Of a DNA stretch of 64,000 bases, positions 23,005-31,748 are shown piece by piece. The stretch spans positions 1 through 64,000 of the forward strand of contig JBBRDN010000001.1 in NCBI GenBank assembly GCA_038203875.1. Direction: 5' to 3'. The notes beneath the pieces are model-generated. The model searched no databases and had not been told where the DNA came from. It was given only the letters and a program-made list of their open reading frames with translations. The stretch comes from CANJSG01 sp038203875 (GTDB taxonomy: Bacteria > Verrucomicrobiota > Verrucomicrobiia > Limisphaerales > CANJSG01). The translations under genes were made by a program, and so were the position numbers. Every line of letters begins with the position of its first letter. Positions within the stretch are counted from its first letter, which is position 1.

Positions 23005-24333
23005 TCAGGCTTTCTCCGGAGGCGTCCATGTCCCCTCCGCCCTGGCCACGTAGGTGGCGGCGGTAAGGTCGCCTACGACGTTTACCGTCGTTCGGCACAT
23101 GTCGAGGATGCGGTCCACGCCGAGGATGATGGCGATGAGGCCGGGGTCCACGCCGATGGTTCCCAGCACCACGATGATGAATGGGATCGACGCCGCCGGA
23201 ATGCCCGCCGTGCCGACGCTTCCGAGGATCGCGAGGTATGCCACCATGATCTGCTGGCCGAGCGAAAGGTCGACCCCGGCCAACTGCGCGAGGAAAAGCA
23301 CCGTCACGCCCTCGTAGAGCGCGGTGCCGTTCTGGTTGGCCGTCGCACCGACGGTCAGGACGAAGCTGCTGATGTCCTTCGGCAGCTTCAGATTTTCCTC
23401 GGCCACGCGGAGCGTCGTGGGAAGCGTTGCGTTCGAGGACGAGGTGGAGAAGGCGGTCAGCATGACCGTCTTGATGCGACGGAAGAAGTCCAGCGGCGAC
23501 ATGCCCGAGAGCCATTTCACCGCGATGGAGTAGACTACGAAGCAGTGCAGACCGAGGCCGAGGAGCACGGTGAACATGAAGGCCGCCAGAGCGCCCAACA
23601 GCTCGAAGCCGAAGCGCGCCGTGTTGGTGAAGATCAAGCAGGCCACCGCGACGGGCGCGATCTTCATGATGATGTCGATCAGCTTGGCCGAGATGGATTG
23701 GAGCCCCTCCAACGCATCGATGAAGCCCCGCGTCTTCTCCTGCGGCAGCAGCGTGGTCGCGCCGCCCAGCAGCAGGGTGAAGATCATCAGGTGAAGCAGA
23801 TTCGGCGTCTCAGTCGCGACGGAGGCGAGGGGGTTCGTGGGGATGAACGTCTTCACGACCTGCATGGCGGGCGAATCCACGGGGCCTGTCTGCTTCGTTG
23901 CAGCCACACGCTTCTCGGCGTCGCCGGCGAACTTGGCCTGCAGTTCCTTTTTCACGTCGTCGCTGATGCGTTTGCCCGGCTGGATGACGTTCGTCGCCAG
24001 GATGCCGATGGCGACGGAGATCGCGGAGATGATCGCGCAGTAGGCCAGGCACCGGATGCCCACGCGGCCCAGCTTGCGCACGTCGCCGAAGCCCGCGACG
24101 CCGACGATGAGCGAGGAGAAGACGAGCGGAATGACCGTCAGCAGGAGCAGCCGGAGGAAAAGGGTGCCGGCGGGTTCGGTGACGTTCTCGATCGTCCACC
24201 GGACGTGGGGATGATCGCCGCCGAGGATCCTGTTGGCCAGAAGCCCTCCGACGGCTCCGACGACGAGTCCCCAGATGATCGCGGTGTGGGCGCCCTTCTT
24301 CGGGCGGTTTTGCGGAGCATGCGCCTCGGCCAT
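23005..24333 (-). CDS. sodium:dicarboxylate/glutamate symporter (DAACS family)
   Basis: A 442-residue inner-membrane transporter of the GltP/DctA type. The serine-rich hairpin 'TAFSTSSSNATLP', the 'TVGATANQNGTAL' unwound helix (NxxGT) and 'DRILDMCRTTVNVVGD' all match the family's substrate- and sodium-binding motifs. A long extracytoplasmic loop (about residues 100-165, rich in Lys/Asp) is larger than usual. The ATG at 24333 is selected because a TAGCGT promoter lies 8 bases before it; a longer upstream frame would overlap the promoter. It probably imports C4-dicarboxylates or acidic amino acids. Confidence 0.9.
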   Translation of the reverse strand: MAEAHAPQNRPKKGAHTAIIWGLVVGAVGGLLANRILGGDHPHVRWTIENVTEPAGTLFLRLLLLTVIPLVFSSLIVGVAGFGDVRKLGRVGIRCLAYCAIISAISVAIGILATNVIQPGKRISDDVKKELQAKFAGDAEKRVAATKQTGPVDSPAMQVVKTFIPTNPLASVATETPNLLHLMIFTLLLGGATTLLPQEKTRGFIDALEGLQSISAKLIDIIMKIAPVAVACLIFTNTARFGFELLGALAAFMFTVLLGLGLHCFVVYSIAVKWLSGMSPLDFFRRIKTVMLTAFSTSSSNATLPTTLRVAEENLKLPKDISSFVLTVGATANQNGTALYEGVTVLFLAQLAGVDLSLGQQIMVAYLAILGSVGTAGIPAASIPFIIVVLGTIGVDPGLIAIILGVDRILDMCRTTVNVVGDLTAATYVARAEGTWTPPEKA

Positions 24334-24341
24334 GGGGCGGG

Positions 24342-24370
24342 ACGCTAGCGGCCGATCCCGGGCCCGCCAA
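24342..24370 (-). promoter_or_regulatory. promoter TTGGCG-N17-TAGCGT
   Basis: On the reverse strand TTGGCG (24370-24365) and TAGCGT (24347-24342) are 17 bases apart, with the -10 eight bases before the symporter ATG. The divergent gene at 24419 starts about 50 bases beyond. Confidence 0.55.
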
Positions 24371-24418
24371 GACTTGCCGCTCCTTGACCCTAAGAAACGG
24401 TTCCGCAAAGTCGCCGCG

Positions 24419-25036
24419 ATGGAAGATTCCACCCAGTCCGCCTCGCGGCGCCGTCAACGCGCCCTCGTCGCCGCGCTCGTCATCGCCGGGTTTGCCGGTC
24501 TCGCGGCGGGCTTTGCAGCGGCGTCGCTCAAGGTCGAGACCGCGCCCAAGTTTGGATCCTTCTGGCTGCTGCTCGGGGCAAGCTTGTTCACGACGGTGTT
24601 GACGATTTCTCGCCTGCCGGTGTTCCGCAGCAGCGCGACCGCACTGTCGCCGATGTTCCGGCGTTCGGTGGCCGCGATGGTGCCCGTGATGCTGGTGGGA
24701 CTGTTCTTCGGGTGGTTCGTGTCGCGTGGACCGTTCAACGCGGCCGGCATGATTGTCCTGTCAGGCCTTTGGATGATGCTTCTCGGGTGCGGTTGGCTGG
24801 CGAACGCGGCTTTCCTGCCGGGAGGCGTCGCGTGGCTCGGCTGGATGATGCTGGTGCTCGGTGCGGGTGCGGCCACTTTGGGCCACGCCGGACCGGTCGA
24901 TGTCTCGTGGCGTGTGGCGAACCTCGTGGTGGGTCTTGGCTTCGGCATCCCGCATCTCCTCGCGGCAATGTTTGTCCTGAAGCTCTCCGGCAAAGACAAA
25001 CCGCAGCCAAAGCAGTTCGCGCCGAAAGCGGACTGA
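24419..25036 (+). CDS. hypothetical membrane protein, about five helices
   Basis: A 205-residue protein with hydrophobic segments at about 18-38, 47-62, 88-107, 114-155 and 168-185. It is Ala/Gly/Leu-rich with few charged residues until the lysine-rich tail (GKDKPQPKQFAPKAD). No family is recognised. The chosen ATG gives a short basic N-terminus before the first helix. It is divergent from the symporter and convergent with an EamA gene. Confidence 0.65.
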   Translation: MEDSTQSASRRRQRALVAALVIAGFAGLAAGFAAASLKVETAPKFGSFWLLLGASLFTTVLTISRLPVFRSSATALSPMFRRSVAAMVPVMLVGLFFGWFVSRGPFNAAGMIVLSGLWMMLLGCGWLANAAFLPGGVAWLGWMMLVLGAGAATLGHAGPVDVSWRVANLVVGLGFGIPHLLAAMFVLKLSGKDKPQPKQFAPKAD

Positions 25037-25055
25037 CCACGGCCCAACTTCGTCT

Positions 25056-25940
25056 TCAGTGCTTGGTGCCCTTCGCGGTGAGGAAGACCGCGGCGAGGAT
25101 GAGGACGCCGCCGATGGTTCGCTGAAGCATCGCCCGGCCACCGGCGGCATGGCGTTCGGTGTTCTTGAGGCGGTGGCCGATGAACCAGACGAAGGCGATG
25201 CTGAGCAGGCCGCGCGTGGAGTAGACCACGTTGGCTCCCGCGGCGTCCTTCCAGATGCCGATGCTTCCCGTGATGAGGATCGCCTGGATGCCGGACATCC
25301 CGACTCCGAAGCCGAGCCACTTCCAAGCCGCCGCAGGAGCGCGCAGTCCGGAACGCCCGAAGAACGCCAGGCCCACCAGCGAAAACAAACCCATCGACGT
25401 GAAAAGGAGCGCGAGGAAGTTCCAGACGCCGAAGCGTGAGGCCCACATCTGGATCAGCACGTCCGTCAACGCAAAGGCGCCCGCGCAGCCCAGCGCCAGC
25501 GCCGTCGTGAGACCGAGGCTCCGGCCGGGGCGAAGATCGGTGAAGCCCATCACCAGCACGCCGGCGGTCGTCAGGCCGGCGGCGGCCCATTGAGAAACGG
25601 TCAACGGTTCGCGGAAGACAATCCACAGGATCAGCGCGACGAAGGTCACCTTGGAACCCAGGAGCGCCGTCGCAACGGATACATCGCCCACGCGGAGGGA
25701 GGCGACGTTCATCAAATGCCCCAGGGCAAACGGCACGGCCGCGATCACGGGCAGATACCAGAGTTCCCATGGCACCGGCTTGGAATCGACGAAGATCAAC
25801 GGAAGGAACAGGAGCCCGAGCACGACGTTGTTCACCACCACCGCATGGACGACGCCCGCGCCTTCGGCATAGGCGCGCTTGTAGATGAGCGACCCCAGCG
25901 CGAAGGAGATCGCGGCGAGAAAAGGCAGCAGCAGATACAT
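25056..25940 (-). CDS. EamA-family transporter
   Basis: A 294-residue membrane protein with ten predicted helices in two EamA repeats. 'LGSLIYKRAYAEGAG' is the first-repeat start and 'ALLGSKVTFVALILWIVFREPLT' (about residues 88-110) is the typical repeat end with the conserved Glu. It should move small metabolites across the inner membrane; the substrate is unknown. It shares family but little sequence with the EamA protein at 17460. Confidence 0.85.
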   Translation of the reverse strand: MYLLLPFLAAISFALGSLIYKRAYAEGAGVVHAVVVNNVVLGLLFLPLIFVDSKPVPWELWYLPVIAAVPFALGHLMNVASLRVGDVSVATALLGSKVTFVALILWIVFREPLTVSQWAAAGLTTAGVLVMGFTDLRPGRSLGLTTALALGCAGAFALTDVLIQMWASRFGVWNFLALLFTSMGLFSLVGLAFFGRSGLRAPAAAWKWLGFGVGMSGIQAILITGSIGIWKDAAGANVVYSTRGLLSIAFVWFIGHRLKNTERHAAGGRAMLQRTIGGVLILAAVFLTAKGTKH

Positions 25941-25995
25941 CGGAACGGCGCAAACTGAGCGGCGGGCGGGCCGTTAGGTCAACGCCAAGGCCTTC

Positions 25996-28900
25996 CTACT
26001 TCTGGCCCCGTTTCGACAGCAGCCAACCGACCAGGTGGTTGAAATCGTCGGGCTTGAGGAGTTCGCCGAAGTTGTCGGGCATGAGGGAGGCCTTCGATTC
26101 TACGCGGTCCTTGACCTGCGATTTCTGCACCTTTATCTCGGCGCCGGCCGCGTCGGCGAGGATCAACATGGCACCCTCTTCGCGCCGGAAAAGACCGCTG
26201 ACAATCTCGTCGTCCTTCAACGTGAGGATAGTCGGTTGGAACGCATGGTCGACGTTGCGGCTTGGATCGAGGATGTCCTCGCAGAGGCGTTCGAGCCCGC
26301 GGCTTCCCACTCCGTCGAGCTGCGGGGCGACGAGTCCACCGACACCATCGATGCGATGGCACGCGGCGCAGTTGAGTTGGTAGAGCTCCTGGCCTCGGGC
26401 GAGGTCCACAGAAGAGGCTTTGAACCCGGCCCTGCGGGCGTCGATGAGCTTCTGGCGTTCTCCATTGGCAGGGGGAAGATCCTTGGTCAGCGCGGCCAAA
26501 CGGGTTTCAAAGTTGTCCGGTTTGGAGGCGCGGAGGCGCTCGACAAGCCTGGTGTCGGTGAGGACATGGGCGGTGACCTTGCCGCCGGCGATGCCTTGGA
26601 GGAGCGCTTCGGCACCGCTGCGTGAACCCGATAACGTGGAGGCGATCTGCTTCTGCAAACGACTTGGAGCGGACCCGAGAAATGCGACAACGGACGCACG
26701 CGCTTTCGGTTGATCGGCTTCAGACAACGCTGTGGCGATGTCTTCCACGCCGGACGCCCCAGGCTGGAGGCGGGCGGCCAGATTGTCGGCGTAGGATGCG
26801 TCCTGGCCCAGGAGAAACCGCAGCAGCGCGGCCTGGGCTTTGGTGCCGAAGCGGCCGTCGTCCAGCGGACGCAGTTTGCCGACGAGCGCCGGACTCGGGA
26901 ATGCGGAGGCGAGTTGCACGACGTCGAGGGCGCGGTCGGCCACGTCGCGCGGGGCGACAGCGGGCAAGCCGATGACCGCTGGTTCGATGCGGCCGATGGC
27001 CAGCCAAGCATAGGCGCTGCCGGTATCGCCATCGACGACTTCGAGCACGGCGGATTTGCCAACTTCATCGGCGGAAAAAGTCCACTCGATCATGCGGGCA
27101 ACGTCATTGCGGGGTGGTTTGGCTTCGCGGAGCACATGGCCGTCGGCGGACTTGAGCACGACTTTGTTCACGCCCTTCGCGGGTTGGTCGGGTTGTCCGT
27201 CGTGGCCGCAGAGGTAGAAGGAAAGTTTGGCGGGAAGAGAGAACGACCTGCTGCGAAGGATGCCCGTGAGCGCTTCACCTCCCGGCGCCAAGGAGCTGAT
27301 GAGCTGGGCTGATTGGCCGTCGGCGCATTTCCGGTCCTGGAAGATCCACGGGATGGCGGTCTCGGCACCGGCAAGGGGGACGGCCTGCCATTCGGCTGAG
27401 GCCGTGGCGAGCGAGTCTACAAGCTGGCCCGCGAGCGTGCGGCCCCAATCGACGACGGCTTCGGGTGTGGACGCGCCGCGTTGGCCGAGGCCGGACTGGA
27501 CGGACTTCAACAACGCGAGCTGCATGGTCGGATCGGCCGCGAACTTCTCGCGGGCGAACGCGGCGATGGTCCCTGCGCTCGAGGCGTCGCCATGCCGGGC
27601 GGCGTGTTGGAGCAATGCGCTGACTTTGGTGGAATCGGTTCCAAGTCTCGGAAGTTCGGCCAGGATATAACGGGCGGCATCGGCGGACGGGACGGCGGGA
27701 ATGATGTCGGCGATGAGGGCGCGCTGTTGTTCCGACAACTTGGCCAGTGCGTCAAAAGAACCGGAAAGCGTGAGCGTGTCGCGGATGGCTTTTCGCAGGA
27801 CATAGACGAGGTGGGTGTCGGCGCGGTCGGTGGTGGCGAGGGTTTCGACGAGGGGTTTCAGCACGCTGACGCCGGGGAAGTTGCCAAGGGCTTCGGCGGC
27901 GCAACGTCGGACCAGGGCGTCCTTGTCGGTCAAACCGGAGAGCGCGACGGCGTGGGCGGCTTGAACGTAGTCGGTGTGCTTCGTCATTCCGGGCGACCGG
28001 TCCTGCTGCAGCATGTCCGCCGCGACGCGTTGGCTGTGGATGCGGACAAGCGGATCGGTGGACTTCGAGGCTTCGAGCAGGGCCGCAGGGGTGGGTCCGC
28101 TGTTCGGCGAGGGCGGGTTCAGCCGATGAAGCAGCCAGAGCGAATGGATCAGACGGAGCGAGTTGTCTTGATTCGAGGTATCAGTTTCGACAGAGGCGGA
28201 TGCCTTGGCACCGAAGCGGTCTTCTATCTCCGACATGGCGAGCAGGCGACGCGGGAGATTTGGCGACCCGAGTTCTTTCACGAGATCGGGCAGTGATTCG
28301 GCTAGCTTGGCCGGACGCAGCTGGGTTGAACCATTCTCGCCTTTGTAGACCACGCGCCAGATGCGGCCGCGCTCGCGGTCGCGCCCGGGATGGGTCAGCG
28401 GCACTTCGTAGTGGCCGATGATGCGGTTGTAGAAGTCAGCCACGTAGAGCGCGCCGTCAGGACCGAGGATGTTGTCCACGGGTCGGAACCACGGGTCGGT
28501 CGTAGTGAGGAAATCAGGCTGCTCGACGGCCTTGGGCGTGGAGCCAATGAAGGTGATCTTGTCCCGGTTCAACCGGCTGGTCATGACGTTGCCGATGAAA
28601 AACGTGTCCTGGTATTCGGCGGGCCAGAGGTTGTCTGCGTAATAGAACGCGCCATCGATGGCCGTGCTGCCATGGGCGTGCTCGATCATGACGGGCGCGA
28701 AGCCGAGGCCGTCATGCGGCTTGCCGAAGCTTGGATAATAACCGCCGGCGAGAAGCTGGTAGAGCGGCGCGCTGTGGCAGTCGCTGGAGTAGAGATTGCC
28801 ACGTGGATCGAAAGTGAGGCCGAAGGGGTTCACCTGGCCGTGGGTGTGGTGCTCCAGCTTGGAGCCGTCGGGCCGGAAGCGGTAGGTGTTGCCTGAGTTC

Positions 28901-29535
28901 AGGTGGACGACGGAGCCGTCGCGGTTGGTGATCCAGGAATCGTTGTTGAAGCCGTGCGTCGCGTAGATCCAGCCGTCGAAACCCCGCCGGAACGAGGCCT
29001 GGTTGCCGTGGGTGTCGCGGGTGACATCGAACGGACCGTAGAGCGGGGTGCGTTTGTCGGCCCTGCCATCGCCGTCGGTGTCCTCCATTAGCCAGATGTA
29101 GGGGATGCTCCAGACGACGGCTTTCCAATGTCTGTCGTCCGTGCGGAACGGATAGATGCCGATGGGGATGTTCAGCCCATCGGCGAACTGGGTCACCTTG
29201 CGCGCCCGGCCATCGGGACCGAAGTCTTCGAAGATCATCAGCCGGTCGCGGCCGGGGCGATTCGTCGGAGCGGCCCATGGATACTCGATGCTGGTAGTCG
29301 CCCAGAGGCGGCCAGCGGCATCGAAGGCGAGGTTCATCGGCTTGTTGATGTCGGGTTCAGCGGCCACGAGCTGGATGTCGAAGCCGGGCGGCAGCTTGAA
29401 CTTGGCCCTTTGTTCAGGCGGGTTTGCGGGTTCAGTCGCCCTGACCATGTCGGCGAATGGATCCGTCGCTGCACAGGCGAGAGTCGTTCCCAGGATCAGG
29501 GCGGCAACGGTTCGAAGCAGGAGAGCGGACAGCAT
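25996..29535 (-). CDS. PVC-type membrane-bound dehydrogenase with C-terminal c-type heme domain
   Basis: A 1179-residue exported protein. A signal peptide (MLSALLLRTVAALILGTTLACAA) precedes a six-bladed propeller related to glucose/sorbosone dehydrogenases (about residues 40-420; 'PPGFDIQLVAAEPDINKPM' start). A HEAT-like helical region follows, then a jelly-roll type segment. The end is a cytochrome-c-like domain with CAACH near residue 1056 and a probable distal Met in 'KASLMPDNF'. This layout is typical of Planctomycetes and Verrucomicrobia, where it is thought to oxidise sugars in the periplasm and pass electrons on. The second ATG of the frame is used because it starts the signal peptide. 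Confidence 0.92.
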   Translation of the reverse strand: MLSALLLRTVAALILGTTLACAATDPFADMVRATEPANPPEQRAKFKLPPGFDIQLVAAEPDINKPMNLAFDAAGRLWATTSIEYPWAAPTNRPGRDRLMIFEDFGPDGRARKVTQFADGLNIPIGIYPFRTDDRHWKAVVWSIPYIWLMEDTDGDGRADKRTPLYGPFDVTRDTHGNQASFRRGFDGWIYATHGFNNDSWITNRDGSVVHLNSGNTYRFRPDGSKLEHHTHGQVNPFGLTFDPRGNLYSSDCHSAPLYQLLAGGYYPSFGKPHDGLGFAPVMIEHAHGSTAIDGAFYYADNLWPAEYQDTFFIGNVMTSRLNRDKITFIGSTPKAVEQPDFLTTTDPWFRPVDNILGPDGALYVADFYNRIIGHYEVPLTHPGRDRERGRIWRVVYKGENGSTQLRPAKLAESLPDLVKELGSPNLPRRLLAMSEIEDRFGAKASASVETDTSNQDNSLRLIHSLWLLHRLNPPSPNSGPTPAALLEASKSTDPLVRIHSQRVAADMLQQDRSPGMTKHTDYVQAAHAVALSGLTDKDALVRRCAAEALGNFPGVSVLKPLVETLATTDRADTHLVYVLRKAIRDTLTLSGSFDALAKLSEQQRALIADIIPAVPSADAARYILAELPRLGTDSTKVSALLQHAARHGDASSAGTIAAFAREKFAADPTMQLALLKSVQSGLGQRGASTPEAVVDWGRTLAGQLVDSLATASAEWQAVPLAGAETAIPWIFQDRKCADGQSAQLISSLAPGGEALTGILRSRSFSLPAKLSFYLCGHDGQPDQPAKGVNKVVLKSADGHVLREAKPPRNDVARMIEWTFSADEVGKSAVLEVVDGDTGSAYAWLAIGRIEPAVIGLPAVAPRDVADRALDVVQLASAFPSPALVGKLRPLDDGRFGTKAQAALLRFLLGQDASYADNLAARLQPGASGVEDIATALSEADQPKARASVVAFLGSAPSRLQKQIASTLSGSRSGAEALLQGIAGGKVTAHVLTDTRLVERLRASKPDNFETRLAALTKDLPPANGERQKLIDARRAGFKASSVDLARGQELYQLNCAACHRIDGVGGLVAPQLDGVGSRGLERLCEDILDPSRNVDHAFQPTILTLKDDEIVSGLFRREEGAMLILADAAGAEIKVQKSQVKDRVESKASLMPDNFGELLKPDDFNHLVGWLLSKRGQK

Positions 29536-29948
29536 GGCAAAGTGGGACGGGTTGCAGCGAACGCTATTCGAGACGGGGGAAGTAGGGGAAAACAAAACCG
29601 GGCCAGACAGACTGGGGAAGTCCGAAAGGCCCGGGGAGTTTCGAGTTCAAGTAGGATTACGGGGAGGTTCCGAAGATTGGTTGAACACCCGACCTTCGGA
29701 AATTTGATGAGCGGCCAAAGAGCGATGGCACATTCTCTGATAGCTATGCCGTAACCTGCGAGATGTATCCTGCATGGTCCGACTTTGGTCAAGGAGCCTC
29801 TTGTGAAAATTTTCACAAGGGCGGCAAGTGCCTTGGTATCAGGCAGCAGTTCCGAGAATCAATTGTCCGTGCTGGCGGGGAATTTGGGTGTGTGGAAATT
29901 CACCATGCCCTGCTTGTCATCCGGCGGAAGGTTTCCCATGCTGCGCAC
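29536..29948. other. divergent intergenic region, 413 bp
   Basis: It separates the PVC-type gene (leftwards) from the YkvA-like gene (rightwards). No gene is supported. It contains the CRP-like palindrome at 29800-29819 and a weak inverted repeat TTCCGAAG...CTTCGGAA (about 29668-29701). Confidence 0.6.
29800..29819. promoter_or_regulatory. perfect CRP/FNR-type operator, TGTGA-N6-TCACA
   Basis: A 20-base perfect palindrome containing TGTGAAAATTTTCACA, an exact match to the CRP half-site spacing TGTGA-N6-TCACA. It lies 130 bases before the YkvA-like gene and 264 bases before the PVC-type gene, so it could control either. No CRP-family regulator gene is in the window. Confidence 0.6.
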
Positions 29949-30353
29949 ATGGCTGAGATTGCAAAGTTCGTCCACCACGGCGCGGCACAGATCACTCCGA
30001 AGGTCCTCAAGGGCATCCACCGCAAGCTTCCGCTGCTGAAGCTGGAGTTCGCGCAGATCAACGCGCCCAAGTTTCCGCACTTGGTTGAGCAGTTGGAATT
30101 CCTGGCCGACGTGGTCGAGGACTTCGCCGACGGCGCGGGGGAGGATATTCCGTATGTGACCGCCGCTGCGTCGGCCTTCGCGCTGGTCTATGCCCATCGT
30201 CAGATGGATTTAATCCCCAACTCCATCCCCGAGTTCGGCCATGCGGACGACTCGGCCGTTGTCCGGGCCGTTCTGATCGAACACGAGCGGGCTCTCGGCG
30301 CGCACGCCATGAAGATCGGCATCGCCTGGGCGAAGATCACGGTGAAGGCCTGA
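29949..30353 (+). CDS. YkvA/DUF1232-like protein
   Basis: A 134-residue protein. The first 85 residues are helical and charged. The end carries a short hydrophobic helix (about 85-98) and 'MDLIPNSIPEFGHADDSAVVRAVL', matching the DUF1232 signature (S-P-x-D-L-I-P-x-x-I-P-x-x-G-x-x-D-D). DUF1232 proteins are small membrane-associated proteins of unknown function. ATG at 29949 is used; the frame is open upstream but without similarity. A strong hairpin follows 27 bases after the stop. Confidence 0.75.
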   Translation: MAEIAKFVHHGAAQITPKVLKGIHRKLPLLKLEFAQINAPKFPHLVEQLEFLADVVEDFADGAGEDIPYVTAAASAFALVYAHRQMDLIPNSIPEFGHADDSAVVRAVLIEHERALGAHAMKIGIAWAKITVKA

Positions 30354-30379
30354 TCTGTCCGGTTCATTTCGATAATGCA

Positions 30380-30407
30380 AAAGGGCAGGCGTTGTCGCCT
30401 GCCCTTT
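30380..30407. terminator. intrinsic terminator between convergent genes
   Basis: A perfect 12-base stem (AAAGGGCAGGCG / CGCCTGCCCTTT) with a TTGT loop lies between the YkvA-like gene and the convergent propeller gene. It ends in TTT in either direction, so it may serve both. Confidence 0.75.
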
Positions 30408-30432
30408 GTGTTTCAGGTGGGGACTTGGAGGC

Positions 30433-31683
30433 TCAATTACCCTTCACATCGAAGCAGAAGAGCAGTTCCTGATCGCGCAGGAAGAGCTTGCCGTTGACGA
30501 CGACGGGGTGGGTCCAGATTTTCCCCCTGTTGCTGCGCTGCTTGGTTTGGGGATCCAGCTTGAAACGCCCGTGCTCCGCCCAACCCTTGGGAGACGCTTC
30601 GGCCAAGACAACCGTTCCAGTGTCTTCTTCGAGACAATAGAGCATGCCGTCTGCGAAGTGAGTGGCACCTTTGCGGAGAGACTTGCTGTTCCAGACTTCC
30701 TCGCCGGTCTTCAGGTTCTGGCTGACCCAAGCATAGCCGTCAGAATGGCCGTAGACGTTGCCGTCGACCAGGACCACGCCGCCGTGGTGGTTCTTCATGA
30801 CCTTGTTCTCGTAGACCGTGGTGACAGAGCCGTCGGAACCCAGCTTGACCGCCTTGCAACCGGCTCCATAGCCGGCCGTGACGTAGACCATGTCGTCCAC
30901 GGCGATCGCCGTCGGAATGACGGCGGTTCGGCCAAAGGGGAATTCAGACCTCCACAGCACCTTGCCGGTGGCGGGATCGACTCCGAAGAATTTCTTCTCC
31001 ACCAACTGCACGATCTGCGGTTTGCCGCCGAAGGTGAAAAGGATCGGGGAGGAATAGTGGGCCGCGTCCGTGAGATCGGTCGATTGCCAGGCGATGGCTC
31101 CTGTCTTCTTGTCCAACGCTGCCATCGTGCCGTTCGGGCCGCCCGGCGTGCAGATGATGTTGTTGCCGGAAATCAACGGCGATTCGGTGTAGCCCCAAAC
31201 GGGAACCTTGCCTCCGAGATCGTCGACGAGGGACTTCTGCCAGACCATCTTGCCGTCCTTGGGCTGGGAGCAGATAAGGTTTCCCTGGCCGCTGATGGCG
31301 TAGACGAGGCCGTTGTGCACTGTGGGAGTGCCGCGCGGTCCATCACCCCAATCATTTTTCAACTTGGCCCCAAACGGCGTAGACCAGAGTTCGGTCCCTT
31401 TGGTGACGTCCACCGCGATGAGGAACTCCTGCTCACCCCGGAGGCCGAGGGTGAAGAGCTGGTTGCCGACAATCGAGTAGCCGGCGTAGCCAAGCCCTGC
31501 TCCCTCGAAAAGCCAGAGGCGTTTGGGACCGCCTTCCGGCCACTTCTTGAGCAGGCCTTTGTCGGGCGAATGGTCGTCGCGGTTGGGGCCGCGCCATTGG
31601 GGCCAGTCGGCCGCGATGCCGCTGCCGATGGCCAAAGCTCCGAAGAGCAGGGATGCGGTGAGAGATTTGAGCGAGGATTTCAT
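30433..31683 (-). CDS. secreted PQQ-like beta-propeller protein
   Basis: A 416-residue exported protein. After a signal peptide (residues 1-25) comes 'DWPQWRGPNRDDHSPDKGLLKKWPEGGPKRLW'-type sequence, which marks the large PQQ-binding-like propeller family of this phylum. Repeated blades have the 'D..TG...W' pattern (VDVTKGTELWSTPF, LDKKTGAIAWQS, VDPATGKVLWRS, NLKTGEEVWNS). Whether it binds PQQ is doubtful, as catalytic and calcium residues are not evident. It is 65 bases downstream of the YVTN-propeller gene on the same strand and probably co-transcribed. Confidence 0.85.
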   Translation of the reverse strand: MKSSLKSLTASLLFGALAIGSGIAADWPQWRGPNRDDHSPDKGLLKKWPEGGPKRLWLFEGAGLGYAGYSIVGNQLFTLGLRGEQEFLIAVDVTKGTELWSTPFGAKLKNDWGDGPRGTPTVHNGLVYAISGQGNLICSQPKDGKMVWQKSLVDDLGGKVPVWGYTESPLISGNNIICTPGGPNGTMAALDKKTGAIAWQSTDLTDAAHYSSPILFTFGGKPQIVQLVEKKFFGVDPATGKVLWRSEFPFGRTAVIPTAIAVDDMVYVTAGYGAGCKAVKLGSDGSVTTVYENKVMKNHHGGVVLVDGNVYGHSDGYAWVSQNLKTGEEVWNSKSLRKGATHFADGMLYCLEEDTGTVVLAEASPKGWAEHGRFKLDPQTKQRSNRGKIWTHPVVVNGKLFLRDQELLFCFDVKGN

Positions 31684-31748
31684 GATGGAGGTGAAGGTTG
31701 CCGAAATAGGACCGTGCGCAAGGAAGACGGTTTTGGGTTCGCTGAAAT

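Noticed and set aside
22852..24348. 498-codon forward ORF over the symporter
   Set aside because: Composition is Arg/Asp/Gly-rich and without hydrophobic core; the reverse strand encodes a clear DAACS transporter.
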